From NCBI RefSeq assembly GCF_000153345.1, contig NZ_CH724125.1:313653-377652 (forward strand): a DNA stretch of 64,000 bases. The letters run 5' to 3'. The translations under genes and the position numbers were made by a program. The DNA is from Neptuniibacter caesariensis. Lineage in GTDB: Bacteria > Pseudomonadota > Gammaproteobacteria > Pseudomonadales > Balneatricaceae. Every line of letters starts with the position of its first letter. Within the stretch, counting starts at the first letter, position 1. This document shows positions 44,039 to 52,377 of the stretch, piece by piece. Under the pieces are notes generated by a model. That model saw nothing but the letters and a program-made list of their open reading frames with translations, was not told the DNA's origin and did not search any database.

Positions 44039-44303
44039 AGGAACCTGCGTATAAGTCCTGAGCTTTCTCAGTGTGCACTAAAACGACTTAGTGCGCGAAA
44101 GGCAGTGCAGCGTAATGACTGGTCCTTTCCAAACTGCCTGACAAAGCAACAAGTCGCTTTAGTGCTCACCTGTAGGGGCTTACAGAGCGATTCAATCTCT
44201 GTGTTAACGATCTTCGCCGTATAACCAATATGTCTGCAATCGTCGCCTTGATCTTGAGCCGCTCTGAAAGCCTGAGTCGCTCAGGACTTGTGTGCAGGTT
44301 CCT
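44039..44303 (+). repeat. 265-bp nested inverted-repeat element (candidate structured RNA or small mobile element)
   Basis: Outer arms of 25 bases at 44039-44063 and 44279-44303 are complementary except at three places, and all three differences become G-U pairs if the plus strand is RNA. Inside are two further arms: 44071-44089 with 44151-44169 (17 of 19) and 44178-44189 with 44260-44271 (11 of 12), and a small stem 44100-44106/44133-44139. The layout is a closed three-way junction. No open reading frame, transposase or flanking target duplication was seen. It fills most of the 427-bp gap 43882-44308 after the terminator. Confidence 0.6.
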
Positions 44304-44308
44304 TAAAG

Positions 44309-44746
44309 TTACTTAACGATGAAGACGCCTTCCATGCCCTTTTCTTCCAGACCTTCGGAATAGAATTCGAATTTACCTGGCTTGATTGGTACGAAATAGA
44401 TCTCAGCTTCGCCTTCCTGTTCAAATTCCAGCTCGGTCAGGCTCACCGCTTTAATCTCCATATCCCCTGCTTCTACTTTACGTAGGAAGATGGATTGGAA
44501 AAACTCAGGTGCCTGTACGGCATATTCAGTTTGACCACTGGACACAACCTTAAGTTTGTAAGATTTCCCAGTTTCCAGGTTGTACTCTTTCTGAGACAGC
44601 AGGTAGCGGTTGTCTTCAGTACCCAGAACCAGGTCGGGAAGCTTAGTTGGGCGACGTGTCAGATCACCTGCTGCAATTGATGCTGTGCTTGCTACACACA
44701 TGAACGCTGCGAAACCGCCTACTAAAACTTTCTTTGTAAAACCCAT
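44309..44746 (-). CDS. Secreted cupredoxin-like protein lacking copper ligands
   Basis: A 145-residue protein with a signal peptide ending SIAA. The C-terminal region KPGKFEFYSEGLEEKGMEGVFIVK (about 122-145; cited in part) has the cupredoxin closing motif in which the usual cysteine and histidine ligands are S130 and non-histidine residues, while the methionine is kept. It therefore probably binds no type 1 copper. It is divergent from the PQQ-associated binding-protein gene. A role as a periplasmic chaperone or metal-site homologue is inference. Confidence 0.72.
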   Translation of the reverse strand: MGFTKKVLVGGFAAFMCVASTASIAAGDLTRRPTKLPDLVLGTEDNRYLLSQKEYNLETGKSYKLKVVSSGQTEYAVQAPEFFQSIFLRKVEAGDMEIKAVSLTELEFEQEGEAEIYFVPIKPGKFEFYSEGLEEKGMEGVFIVK

Positions 44747-44818
44747 GATGTCACCTTTGAATCGGATGTCTAATTTTTATGCTTACTTATGCTAAAGATC
44801 GGGTTGGGTAAAAGAATG

Positions 44819-44833
44819 CTACTTCGGTACTAA
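44819..44833. promoter_or_regulatory. Possible alcohol-pathway regulator site
   Basis: CTACTTCGGTACTAA lies between the divergent cupredoxin-like and ABC-binding-protein genes. Its reverse complement TTAGTACCGAAGTAG matches ACGGTACCGAAGTCG at 43200-43214 upstream of the sensor kinase. Confidence 0.35.
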
Positions 44834-44916
44834 TTGATTTCTACTTTCTTCATATTCCGGCTTCACGAATTCCCACTTATGCTGGGCATAAATCATAATA
44901 AGTACGGCCAATCGAT

Positions 44917-46086
44917 ATGAATATTTCAAAGAAAACGCTAAATTCTGCGCTACTTCTGGCGGGTTTCAGTCTTTCAACTAGCGCTTACGCCAATCTGGAA
45001 ATAAACATCAATTACCTTAATCAGGTAATGGATAATGGCCCGGTACTTTCGAACATTCTTCCCGAACCTGAAGATTCAGGCTTGCGTGGTGCTGAGCTGG
45101 GGATCAAAGATAGCAACACAACAGGACGTTTTTTAAAGCAGAAATACTCCCTCAATACTTATCAGAGCGATGCAGCAACTGATGTCATTGCTGAAGCAAT
45201 CAGACTTTACGAATCAGGCCAGCGCTTCTTTGTACTCAATACATCATCGTCTACGTTAAACAAAATCGAAAAATCCTTAGGCGATGATGCTGTAATTTTT
45301 AATGCGGGTTCAGCAGATGATCAATTGCGTAAAGAGAGCTGTAACGCAGGTGTTTTCCATACGCTACCAAGTCGGGCCATGCTGACAGATGCTCTGGCTC
45401 AGTGGCTAAAAGCAAAACGTTTAGACGAAGTGCTGATGATTAACGGCGGCACCGAAGATGATCAGGCTTATGCAAGTGCTTTTAAGCGAGCGGCTAAACG
45501 CTTTGGTATAAAAATTGTTGCTGAGAAGCAGTGGGATTTTGATAGCGATCTCCGTAGAACAGCGCAAAAAGAGTTACCACTATTTACCCAGACAAAAGAG
45601 TACGACGTTGTTTTCGTTGCTGATGAGCGTGGCGACTTTGGCGAGTATGTTCTTTACAACACCTGGTACCCACGTCCTGTTGTAGGTACTCAAGGTTTAT
45701 CCCCTGTTGCCTGGCATCGCGTGGTGGAACAGTGGGGAGCGGCTCAGCTTCAGAAGCGCTTTAACAAACATGCTAAACGCTGGATGACCAGTGAAGACTA
45801 CGCAGCTTGGGCAGGCGTACGATCTGTGTCAGAAGCGGTGACGCGGACAAAATCATCTGATAGCAAGATTGTTGAAGAATATATCCGTTCAGACAATTTC
45901 GAGCTAGCCGGCTTTAAAGGCAGAAAACTCAATTATCGCGAATGGAATGGTCAGCTAAGACAGCCGATCCCGTTAGTTCATCCACGCTCTCTCGTATCTC
46001 AATCACCGCAGGAAGGTTTTCTTCATCCAACAAACGAACTTGATACGCTTGGCTTCGATAAAGCCGAAGTAAAGTGCAGCAAATAA
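44917..46086 (+). CDS. PQQ-pathway ABC transporter-type substrate-binding protein (TIGR03863-like)
   Basis: A 389-residue secreted protein with a signal peptide ending SAYA. Its fold resembles branched-chain-amino-acid binding proteins (type I), with the opening LEININYLNQVMDNGPV and an FVLNTSSSTLNKIEKSLGDD segment. This family is found only with PQQ-alcohol dehydrogenase clusters. It heads a plus-strand run of four genes with the beta-propeller, ATPase and permease. What is moved is unknown. Confidence 0.87.
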   Translation: MNISKKTLNSALLLAGFSLSTSAYANLEININYLNQVMDNGPVLSNILPEPEDSGLRGAELGIKDSNTTGRFLKQKYSLNTYQSDAATDVIAEAIRLYESGQRFFVLNTSSSTLNKIEKSLGDDAVIFNAGSADDQLRKESCNAGVFHTLPSRAMLTDALAQWLKAKRLDEVLMINGGTEDDQAYASAFKRAAKRFGIKIVAEKQWDFDSDLRRTAQKELPLFTQTKEYDVVFVADERGDFGEYVLYNTWYPRPVVGTQGLSPVAWHRVVEQWGAAQLQKRFNKHAKRWMTSEDYAAWAGVRSVSEAVTRTKSSDSKIVEEYIRSDNFELAGFKGRKLNYREWNGQLRQPIPLVHPRSLVSQSPQEGFLHPTNELDTLGFDKAEVKCSK

Positions 46087-46104
46087 TAAAGCTAAGGAGC
46101 TGTT

Positions 46105-47076
46105 ATGAAATTTACGAAACTACTTAAACCCATTGCTGCAGCAGTGATGTTGGCCTCCCCTGTTGCTATGGCAGAACTTGCTTATGTGTCTAACGAAAAG
46201 GACGATACGATCTCAGTAATTGATCTGGATACGATGCAGGTTACTGACACCATTGAAGTCGGCGAAAGACCTCGCGGAATTCTTTTCTCTAAAGACTTCA
46301 GTAAGCTTTATATCTGTGCTTCAGACTCAGACACCGTTCAGGTCATGGATCTCAAAACCAAGCAGATCATAAAAGAGCTTCCTTCCGGTGAAGACCCTGA
46401 GCAGTTTGCGCTGCACCCAAATGATCGACACCTTTATATTTCTAATGAAGATGATGCTCTGGTAACTATTGTAGATACTGAGACCAGTGAAGTATTAGCT
46501 CAGATTGATGTTGGGGTTGAGCCTGAGGGCATGGCCGTCAGCCCAAATGGTAAAATTGCAGTTAACACCAGTGAAACAACCAACATGGTGCACTGGATCG
46601 ATACAACAACCTATGAGCTGATTGATAACACCCTTGTAGATCAGCGTCCTCGTCATGTCGAATTCAGCAAGGATAGTAAGATTCTTTGGGCAAGCTCTGA
46701 GATCGGTGGCACTGTTTCAATCATCGATGTCGACTCTCGTCAGATCTTTAAGAAGCTTAATTTTGAAATCAAAGGCGTGCATCCTGACCGTGTACAGCCT
46801 GTCGGCGTCCGCCTGACTGATGATGGTAAATATGCTTTTGTTGCGCTGGGCCCGGCAAACCATGTCGCTGTGGTTGATGCTAAGACCTATGAAATACTCG
46901 AATACGTACTGGTAGGTCGCCGAGTATGGCACATGGATCTTAATACCGATCAAACTAAACTGCTTACAACCAATGGTATCAGTGGTGATGTTTCGGTGAT
47001 TGATATCAGCAAAATGAAGGCAGTTAAAAGCGTCAAAGTGGGTCGTTACCCTTGGGGCGTAAAAGTTAAATCATAA
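46105..47076 (+). CDS. PQQ-pathway YVTN beta-propeller protein (TIGR03866-like)
   Basis: A 323-residue periplasmic seven-bladed beta-propeller with YVTN-type repeats such as AYVSNEKDDTISVIDLDT and a signal peptide ending VAMA. Family members accompany PQQ-alcohol dehydrogenases and may bind a partner protein or cofactor. ATG 46105 has AAGGAG upstream; 18 bp separate it from the binding-protein gene. A terminator follows. Confidence 0.88.
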   Translation: MKFTKLLKPIAAAVMLASPVAMAELAYVSNEKDDTISVIDLDTMQVTDTIEVGERPRGILFSKDFSKLYICASDSDTVQVMDLKTKQIIKELPSGEDPEQFALHPNDRHLYISNEDDALVTIVDTETSEVLAQIDVGVEPEGMAVSPNGKIAVNTSETTNMVHWIDTTTYELIDNTLVDQRPRHVEFSKDSKILWASSEIGGTVSIIDVDSRQIFKKLNFEIKGVHPDRVQPVGVRLTDDGKYAFVALGPANHVAVVDAKTYEILEYVLVGRRVWHMDLNTDQTKLLTTNGISGDVSVIDISKMKAVKSVKVGRYPWGVKVKS

Positions 47077-47094
47077 CGACTTTCCAGATAAGCG

Positions 47095-47116
47095 GGCCCA
47101 CATAAGTGGGCCTTTT
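47095..47116 (+). terminator. Terminator or attenuator between propeller and ABC genes
   Basis: GGCCCAC-ATAA-GTGGGCC then TTTT. It lies between the propeller stop and the ABC ATPase start, so it reduces rather than ends expression if the four genes are one operon. Confidence 0.65.
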
Positions 47117-47130
47117 GCGTTGATGTGCTA

Positions 47131-47868
47131 ATGAGTATAAAAATAGATTCTGTCAGTTTTAGTTTTGGGCCAAGGCAAGCCTTAAAAAACATTAGCTTTA
47201 ACCTTTTACCGGGTCGATTTCATGCGTTGCTTGGTCCTAATGGTGCAGGTAAATCAACCCTGTTCTCTTTAATTACTCGCCTCAATGCTTTGCAGAGTGG
47301 TGATATCAACATCGATTCATTAAGTATCAAGCATCAGCCAGCTAGCCTGATGCGTCGTATCGGTGTTGTTTTTCAGCAAAGCACTCTAGATCTGGATCTG
47401 ACTGTCATGCAAAACCTGCTATATCACGCTTCATTGCATGGTATATCGACAACTCAGGCGCGCGTGCTAGCGACCAAAGAGCTTTCAAGAATGAATATGG
47501 CTGATCGCAGTAATGACAAAGTACGAAGTCTTAATGGCGGTCACAGAAGACGCGTAGAAATTGCACGCGCCTTGATGCACAAACCTGATTTCCTTCTTCT
47601 CGATGAACCTACTGTTGGGCTAGATCCACAGACAAGAAGATCCTTAAACCAGTATGTCAGAGACCTTTGTACAGAAGATGGGATCACTGTGCTTTGGGCG
47701 ACCCATTTAATGGAGGAGCTCAGCTCAGGCGACCCTGTGCTGCTTCTAAATAAAGGGGAGATTCTTATTAACGGCAAAGCGGATGATCTCTTAGCCAAGA
47801 GTGGTGAGGATAACTATACGGATGCTTTTCATGCTTTAACGGCTGGCTACACGGAGTTTAATAAATGA
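47131..47868 (+). CDS. PQQ-pathway ABC transporter ATP-binding protein (TIGR03864-like)
   Basis: A 245-residue ABC ATPase with Walker A GPNGAGKST, signature LNGGHRRRVEIARAL and Walker B LLLDEPTVGLD, of the efflux (DrrA/CcmA-like) type. The signature has LNGG for LSGG and GH for GQ. I use ATG 47131; an in-frame GTG at 47125 is possible and neither has a strong ribosome site. It overlaps the permease gene by 4 bp. Exporter of unknown substrate in the PQQ-alcohol pathway. Confidence 0.9.
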   Translation: MSIKIDSVSFSFGPRQALKNISFNLLPGRFHALLGPNGAGKSTLFSLITRLNALQSGDINIDSLSIKHQPASLMRRIGVVFQQSTLDLDLTVMQNLLYHASLHGISTTQARVLATKELSRMNMADRSNDKVRSLNGGHRRRVEIARALMHKPDFLLLDEPTVGLDPQTRRSLNQYVRDLCTEDGITVLWATHLMEELSSGDPVLLLNKGEILINGKADDLLAKSGEDNYTDAFHALTAGYTEFNK

Positions 47869-48650
47869 ATATCGTCATGGGCTGGCACTGTTTTAAAGGC
47901 GTCCTAATCAGGGAGTTTCTTCGCTTTGTGCAACAACGGTCTCGCTTCTTAAGCGCCCTAGTACGGCCATTACTGTGGCTGGTCGTTTTTGCGGCAGGGT
48001 TTCGAGCGGCGCTAGGTATTTCAATTATCCAGCCCTATGATACCTATATCACATATGAAACTTACATAGCACCCGGTTTGTGCTGCATGATCTTACTCTT
48101 CAATGGAATGCAGAGCAGCTTATCTATGGTTTACGACCGCGAGATGGGTAGTATGCGGGTACTGTTGATGAGCCCTTTGCCGCGCCCTTACCTTCTGCTT
48201 TGTAAGATGATTGCTACGGCGCTAATATCTCTTACGCAAGTCTATGCTTTTTTATTTATAGCCCTGATGGTTGATGTTGAGCCACCAGTCATAGGCTATC
48301 TCTCGGTGCTTCCTGCGTTGGTTTTGGTCGCACTTCTTTTAAGTTCTCTTGGTTTGTTTTTATCTACACAGATTAAGCAGCTAGAAAACTTCGCAGGGAT
48401 TATGAACTTTGTTATTTTCCCAATGTTCTTTCTCTCATCAGCGCTCTATCCATTATGGAAAATGCAGGAAGCGAGTGATTGGCTCTACTGGATCTGCATG
48501 ATTAACCCATTTACCCACGCTGTAGAATTAGTCAGATTCGCGCTCTATACGCAATTGAATACAGATGCACTGATGATTACAGCGGGTACTACCCTGCTCT
48601 TTACATTATTGGCGGTAACCGGATTCAGACCGCAGAAGACAGGCCGTTAG
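47865..48650 (+). CDS. pedC: PQQ-pathway ABC-2 type permease (PedC-like)
   Basis: A 261-residue six-span ABC-2 permease, with the motif NFAGIMNFVIFPMFFLSSALYPLWKM of the family (segment about 182-207). Overlaps the ATPase by 4 bp and the convergent MFS gene end by 4 bp. It corresponds to the permease found beside PedE in Pseudomonas putida. Substrate unknown. Confidence 0.9.
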   Translation: MNIVMGWHCFKGVLIREFLRFVQQRSRFLSALVRPLLWLVVFAAGFRAALGISIIQPYDTYITYETYIAPGLCCMILLFNGMQSSLSMVYDREMGSMRVLLMSPLPRPYLLLCKMIATALISLTQVYAFLFIALMVDVEPPVIGYLSVLPALVLVALLLSSLGLFLSTQIKQLENFAGIMNFVIFPMFFLSSALYPLWKMQEASDWLYWICMINPFTHAVELVRFALYTQLNTDALMITAGTTLLFTLLAVTGFRPQKTGR

Positions 48651-49831
48651 AGGAGCGGGTCAGTCTTCTTTAAGCGGCGAAGGCTCATTAATCCAAGTGC
48701 TGGCCCAGGTAATAACAGCACCATAATCCATTCCACAGGCCAACTTTCAAGCAGTGACGCTGTAATTTGCACGGCAATGATTGTGATCGTGAAGCCCACA
48801 GCATTGATCATGGTGAGAGCGGTTCCTACTGCTTGTTTAGGTGCGGTCTGGGCTGAAAGGCTCGAAAATTGTGGGGAATCTGCCACTACGGTAAATCCCC
48901 AGATTGTCCAAAATAGAAGCATGGGTAGTAAGCTAAACTGAAAAGCTAATGGCGACAGAACACAGCATACACCAGATATGCAAAGCATCGCTTCAGCGAC
49001 CCGCCTACTACCAAACCTAAGTGAGGCAAAACCTCCTGCAACGCAGCCCAGGGCGCCTATGGCAATGACAAAAAAGGCCCAAAAAGCGATGTTTAACTCG
49101 TAATTCTGCGCTTCACTCCATGCCATTAGCCAATACGGTACAAGCGCATAGACTGCATATAACTCCCACATATGCCCAAAATAACCACCAGCAGAGGCTT
49201 GCAGTGGCTTATGCTTTATCGCCGTAATCAAATCCTTTATCTTAAGAGGCGCCCCTTTATGTAAAGCAGGGCCGTCTGGTACGAAGCACCATACAATAAG
49301 GCCTCCTATCAAAGCGCATCCACTGGATAGATAAATAACCGATTGCCACTCATTACTGACAATTGCAGAGAAAAAGTGCCCCGAAGAAGTCCCAAGTGCT
49401 AATGCGCCAATTAAGAACCCGAGGGCGCGGCCCAATCCTTCTGGATACCAGCCAGTGGCTATTTTCATTCCAACCGGATAAACACCCGCCAGGAATATGC
49501 CTCCTAAGAATCTTAGCCAAAGAATATGCTCGAGCTCAGAGGCAATAAATAAAATCCCTAAATTGAAAAGCGCTGTTCCAAAAGCGCATATTGCAAAGAG
49601 AATTCTTGGAGAAATGCGGTCGGCAATAGCAAGTAAAGCAAAAACAAGTGCGCCAGTAATAAAGCCAACCTGAACAGAGTTTGTCAGAGGAGCTACAGCA
49701 GTATCGGGTAGGTTCCACTGTAATTGCAATGCAGGAAGGATCGCATTACCGGCAAACCAGGTTGATGTCCCCAGAAATTGAGCAACGACGATTGCAGGTA
49801 ATATATACCAGGGCCTTTTTATTTTTGTCAT
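48647..49831 (-). CDS. Major facilitator superfamily transporter
   Basis: A 394-residue twelve-span MFS protein. The N-terminal repeat has LGTSTWFAGNAILPAL and PLTNSVQVGFITGAL. It is the only inward-facing gene between two ABC systems of the cluster. Substrate unknown; a nitrate, sugar or drug role cannot be chosen from sequence. Confidence 0.88.
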   Translation of the reverse strand: MTKIKRPWYILPAIVVAQFLGTSTWFAGNAILPALQLQWNLPDTAVAPLTNSVQVGFITGALVFALLAIADRISPRILFAICAFGTALFNLGILFIASELEHILWLRFLGGIFLAGVYPVGMKIATGWYPEGLGRALGFLIGALALGTSSGHFFSAIVSNEWQSVIYLSSGCALIGGLIVWCFVPDGPALHKGAPLKIKDLITAIKHKPLQASAGGYFGHMWELYAVYALVPYWLMAWSEAQNYELNIAFWAFFVIAIGALGCVAGGFASLRFGSRRVAEAMLCISGVCCVLSPLAFQFSLLPMLLFWTIWGFTVVADSPQFSSLSAQTAPKQAVGTALTMINAVGFTITIIAVQITASLLESWPVEWIMVLLLPGPALGLMSLRRLKKTDPLL

Positions 49832-49903
49832 TTTATTTCAATATCTTATGCGAATTTATCAATGTAGATTGGCGCATAATATCTGAGGACGATTAACTAA
49901 CAA

Positions 49904-50488
49904 TTAGTGGCTGTTAAGGATCATTATCTGATCAGCTAACTCTTGTGCATCACGCTTATCGTGAGTTACATAAATTAAGCTTTTTCCAGGATGATCACAA
50001 ATCAATTGCTTAATTAATTTACGCATCTCAGCGGCAGTGCTCTCATCTAAAGAAGCTAGCGCCTCATCCATTAATACTATTTCAGGGCTAAGGAGTAAGC
50101 AGCGAACTAATGCGACTCTTCGCTCCATTCCCAAAGATAAAGCAGCCGGATAATAATCAGCATATTGATCAAGGCCCACTTTATGTAAAAGCTCAAATAC
50201 CTTTTTAGTATTGGGCTCAATCAGGCAAAGATTTTGGAGTACTGTTCTCCAGGGTAATAGCCGGGGTTCCTGGAACAGGTAAGCAATATCAGGGGGTTGA
50301 CCTTGCCAGCCAGACCCCGAGAAGTCTGAAGTTTGATTAATGCCCGCCATCACATTTAGCAAAGTTGTTTTACCGCAGCCTGATGGGCCTAATATACAAA
50401 GCGTTTCACCCTTATCGAGTTCAACTTGTATATCCTTAAGAACAACCTTTTCAGCAAACTTAAGCTTATTTATTACAAATTTATACAC
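49904..50488 (-). CDS. ABC transporter ATP-binding protein, taurine/nitrate-like, short form
   Basis: A 194-residue ATPase, about 50 residues shorter than its SsuB/TauB relatives. Walker A is GPSGCGKTT and Walker B IVLMDEA, but the signature reads LSLGMERR where LSGGQ(x)QR is usual. Overlaps the permease gene by 8 bp. It is probably still active through the intact Walker motifs, though the changed signature could slow turnover. Sits in the PQQ-cluster with its own binding protein and permease. Confidence 0.87.
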   Translation of the reverse strand: MYKFVINKLKFAEKVVLKDIQVELDKGETLCILGPSGCGKTTLLNVMAGINQTSDFSGSGWQGQPPDIAYLFQEPRLLPWRTVLQNLCLIEPNTKKVFELLHKVGLDQYADYYPAALSLGMERRVALVRCLLLSPEIVLMDEALASLDESTAAEMRKLIKQLICDHPGKSLIYVTHDKRDAQELADQIMILNSH

Positions 50489-51245
50489 GTTGCACCCTTT
50501 GCCATCTCTGTGCCTTATGATCTAAGGGTTGCAAAATACACCACTCAATTACTTGAACAATTGAAATAAAAACCAGGCTATAGGCAAGTATCGTCGATAC
50601 ATCGAACATCTGAAAAGCCAGATGTAACTGAAAGCCGACACCATCTGAGCGACCTAATAGTTCGACTACTAAGACGATCTTCCAGATAAGTGCTAATCCT
50701 CCACGTGTGGCCACCATGAAATACGGAAATATCTGTGGCCACCACAGATGAGCTATTTTTTGGCTAAAGGAAAATTTGTAGAGATTGGCCATTTCATTGA
50801 GTTTGCTGTCAAACAAGCGCCCTCCTTCACGAATGGTGACAGCAACGTTCGGAAGCTTATTAATTATAACGGCAGCGACTGCCGCGACTTCTACTAAACC
50901 GAACCATATGTAGAGGAGAATAATAATAACTAAAGCTGGGATATTCAGAAGGATAATCAGAAAAGGATCAAAAAATCGGTTAATACGAGGAACTGCCCCC
51001 ATCAATATGCCAAGTGTACCTCCCAGTAACATAGCGAAAGTGAAACTGATGGCAACACGTTGTAAGGTCGCTAGAACATTGCTGATCAATCTGTTCTCAT
51101 TCAGTTCTGTATTAATGCTGGATAAAACATCGACTGGTGATGGGAGTAACGGATTTGACACTATAAAGCTGATGACCCACCAAACAACCATTAGTGCCGC
51201 AATAGCGAGTAACTGATCAGCCAATCTGTTTCTCGCCTGGATCAT
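50481..51245 (-). CDS. ABC transporter permease, taurine/nitrate-like
   Basis: A 254-residue six-span permease of the binding-protein-dependent family, with the late GLALIWKIVLVVELLGRSDGVG EAA-like loop, as in SsuC/TauC. It overlaps the binding-protein gene by 4 bp and the ATPase gene by 8 bp, so the three are coupled. Substrate unknown. Confidence 0.9.
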   Translation of the reverse strand: MIQARNRLADQLLAIAALMVVWWVISFIVSNPLLPSPVDVLSSINTELNENRLISNVLATLQRVAISFTFAMLLGGTLGILMGAVPRINRFFDPFLIILLNIPALVIIILLYIWFGLVEVAAVAAVIINKLPNVAVTIREGGRLFDSKLNEMANLYKFSFSQKIAHLWWPQIFPYFMVATRGGLALIWKIVLVVELLGRSDGVGFQLHLAFQMFDVSTILAYSLVFISIVQVIEWCILQPLDHKAQRWQRVQRV

Positions 51246-52207
51246 TCCGACAATTCCAGAAACAAGCCAGGATCCAGTGAGCTACCGGTTGGATTAGTTC
51301 TGTATCTATCAACGGCATAGTAAAAGTTAACGACTGTATCAAGCTGCCCCTGATTGATCTTTCCTGGATCCCCATCGATGTAACCGGATTTCAAAGCGGT
51401 AAACTCAGCCTCATTATGAAATCGCATGGATTGCCTTAACGCTCCCCAATACTGTTCATTTGTTTTGAGGTCGTCTTTAGCTTGTCTGATTGCTCGTTGA
51501 AAGCCCTGAACAACGTTGTTGTTCCCAATGACAAACTGATTGTTAACTACATAGCCGAGTAAGGGGATTTCGCTCTTTAATCCTAGCTCTTTCATTGCAT
51601 CACTAAGGCTATATAGCTCTACATAACCTTGTAACTTTAATTTCTCAGCGTAATGCCAGAATGTGATTAAAATATCGACTTGTCCACGCTTTAACGCCTG
51701 GCTCATAAGTGGCGGTGCTCCGAACTGAACTTCAGCTTGTTCAGTTAACTGAATCCCCTTCTTTGCCGCAGCCGCTTGAGTCAGAAGCCAGCCTTTATTC
51801 ATCGGGCCGCCTGCCACCCCAATTGTTTTGCCGGTTAGATCAGTTATTGATTTTATCTGACTGGTGTTTGCATGAACGATAGCGCCAATCTGTTTTGAAT
51901 AAGGGATAAACTTAAATTCATTACCGAGGTTATTTTGATCAGCAACCCACAGCCAATCCGATACCATCATATCGCTGCTATTACTCATAAAGGCAAGTCG
52001 GGTTGCCGATAAGCTGGCTTTTTTCTCGATAACCAAATTAAAGCCATTTTGATGATCAAGACCTCTGTTTTTAATATGCTGAAGCTCCCAGTTAACAGTT
52101 CCTGTTGCCAGGACTGCAACTTTTATAGCTGGGAGATCTGTTGCAGCCGAGATTCGGGATATTATCAGTAAAGGCAACAAAATCAGTGAGATACGCATCA
52201 ATTTCAT
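51242..52207 (-). CDS. ABC transporter substrate-binding protein, NMT1/SsuA-like
   Basis: A 321-residue secreted protein with signal peptide ending SRISA. The mature start AIKVAVLATGTVNWELQHIK and the DLTGKTIGVAGG segment are typical of SsuA/TauA/NMT1-type binding proteins. Homologues occur in PQQ-alcohol clusters, where the solute is not known. First gene of a three-gene operon. Confidence 0.88.
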   Translation of the reverse strand: MKLMRISLILLPLLIISRISAATDLPAIKVAVLATGTVNWELQHIKNRGLDHQNGFNLVIEKKASLSATRLAFMSNSSDMMVSDWLWVADQNNLGNEFKFIPYSKQIGAIVHANTSQIKSITDLTGKTIGVAGGPMNKGWLLTQAAAAKKGIQLTEQAEVQFGAPPLMSQALKRGQVDILITFWHYAEKLKLQGYVELYSLSDAMKELGLKSEIPLLGYVVNNQFVIGNNNVVQGFQRAIRQAKDDLKTNEQYWGALRQSMRFHNEAEFTALKSGYIDGDPGKINQGQLDTVVNFYYAVDRYRTNPTGSSLDPGLFLELSE

Positions 52208-52280
52208 GGGAACTATTCAGTTGTTAGCTGGGATATTTGATATAGATAACAACATAAGCGGCTGACCTGTGTGTCAAAAT

Positions 52281-52296
52281 AGTACTTTCGTACCTG
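52281..52296. promoter_or_regulatory. Possible alcohol-pathway regulator site
   Basis: AGTACTTTCGTACCTG, between the divergent ABC-binding-protein and CXXCW genes, has inverted GTAC halves and resembles the GTACCGAAGT sequence seen at 43200 and 44819. Confidence 0.3.
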
Positions 52297-52377
52297 TTGT
52301 TTTGCTCGATGGTAGAATTTAGACCCACACTTTCGCAGGGTGTAATAGACGGGTAATAGGCATGAAGGAACTGCGAT

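Noticed and set aside
44039-44303. Integron attC site or IS200/IS605-like end
   Set aside because: No integrase or transposase gene nearby, and the arm ends do not carry the GTTRRRY-type core of attC sites.
43987-44308. Small open reading frames at 44033 and 44288 on the plus strand
   Set aside because: They fall inside the inverted-repeat element or antisense to the cupredoxin-like gene and lack ribosome sites.
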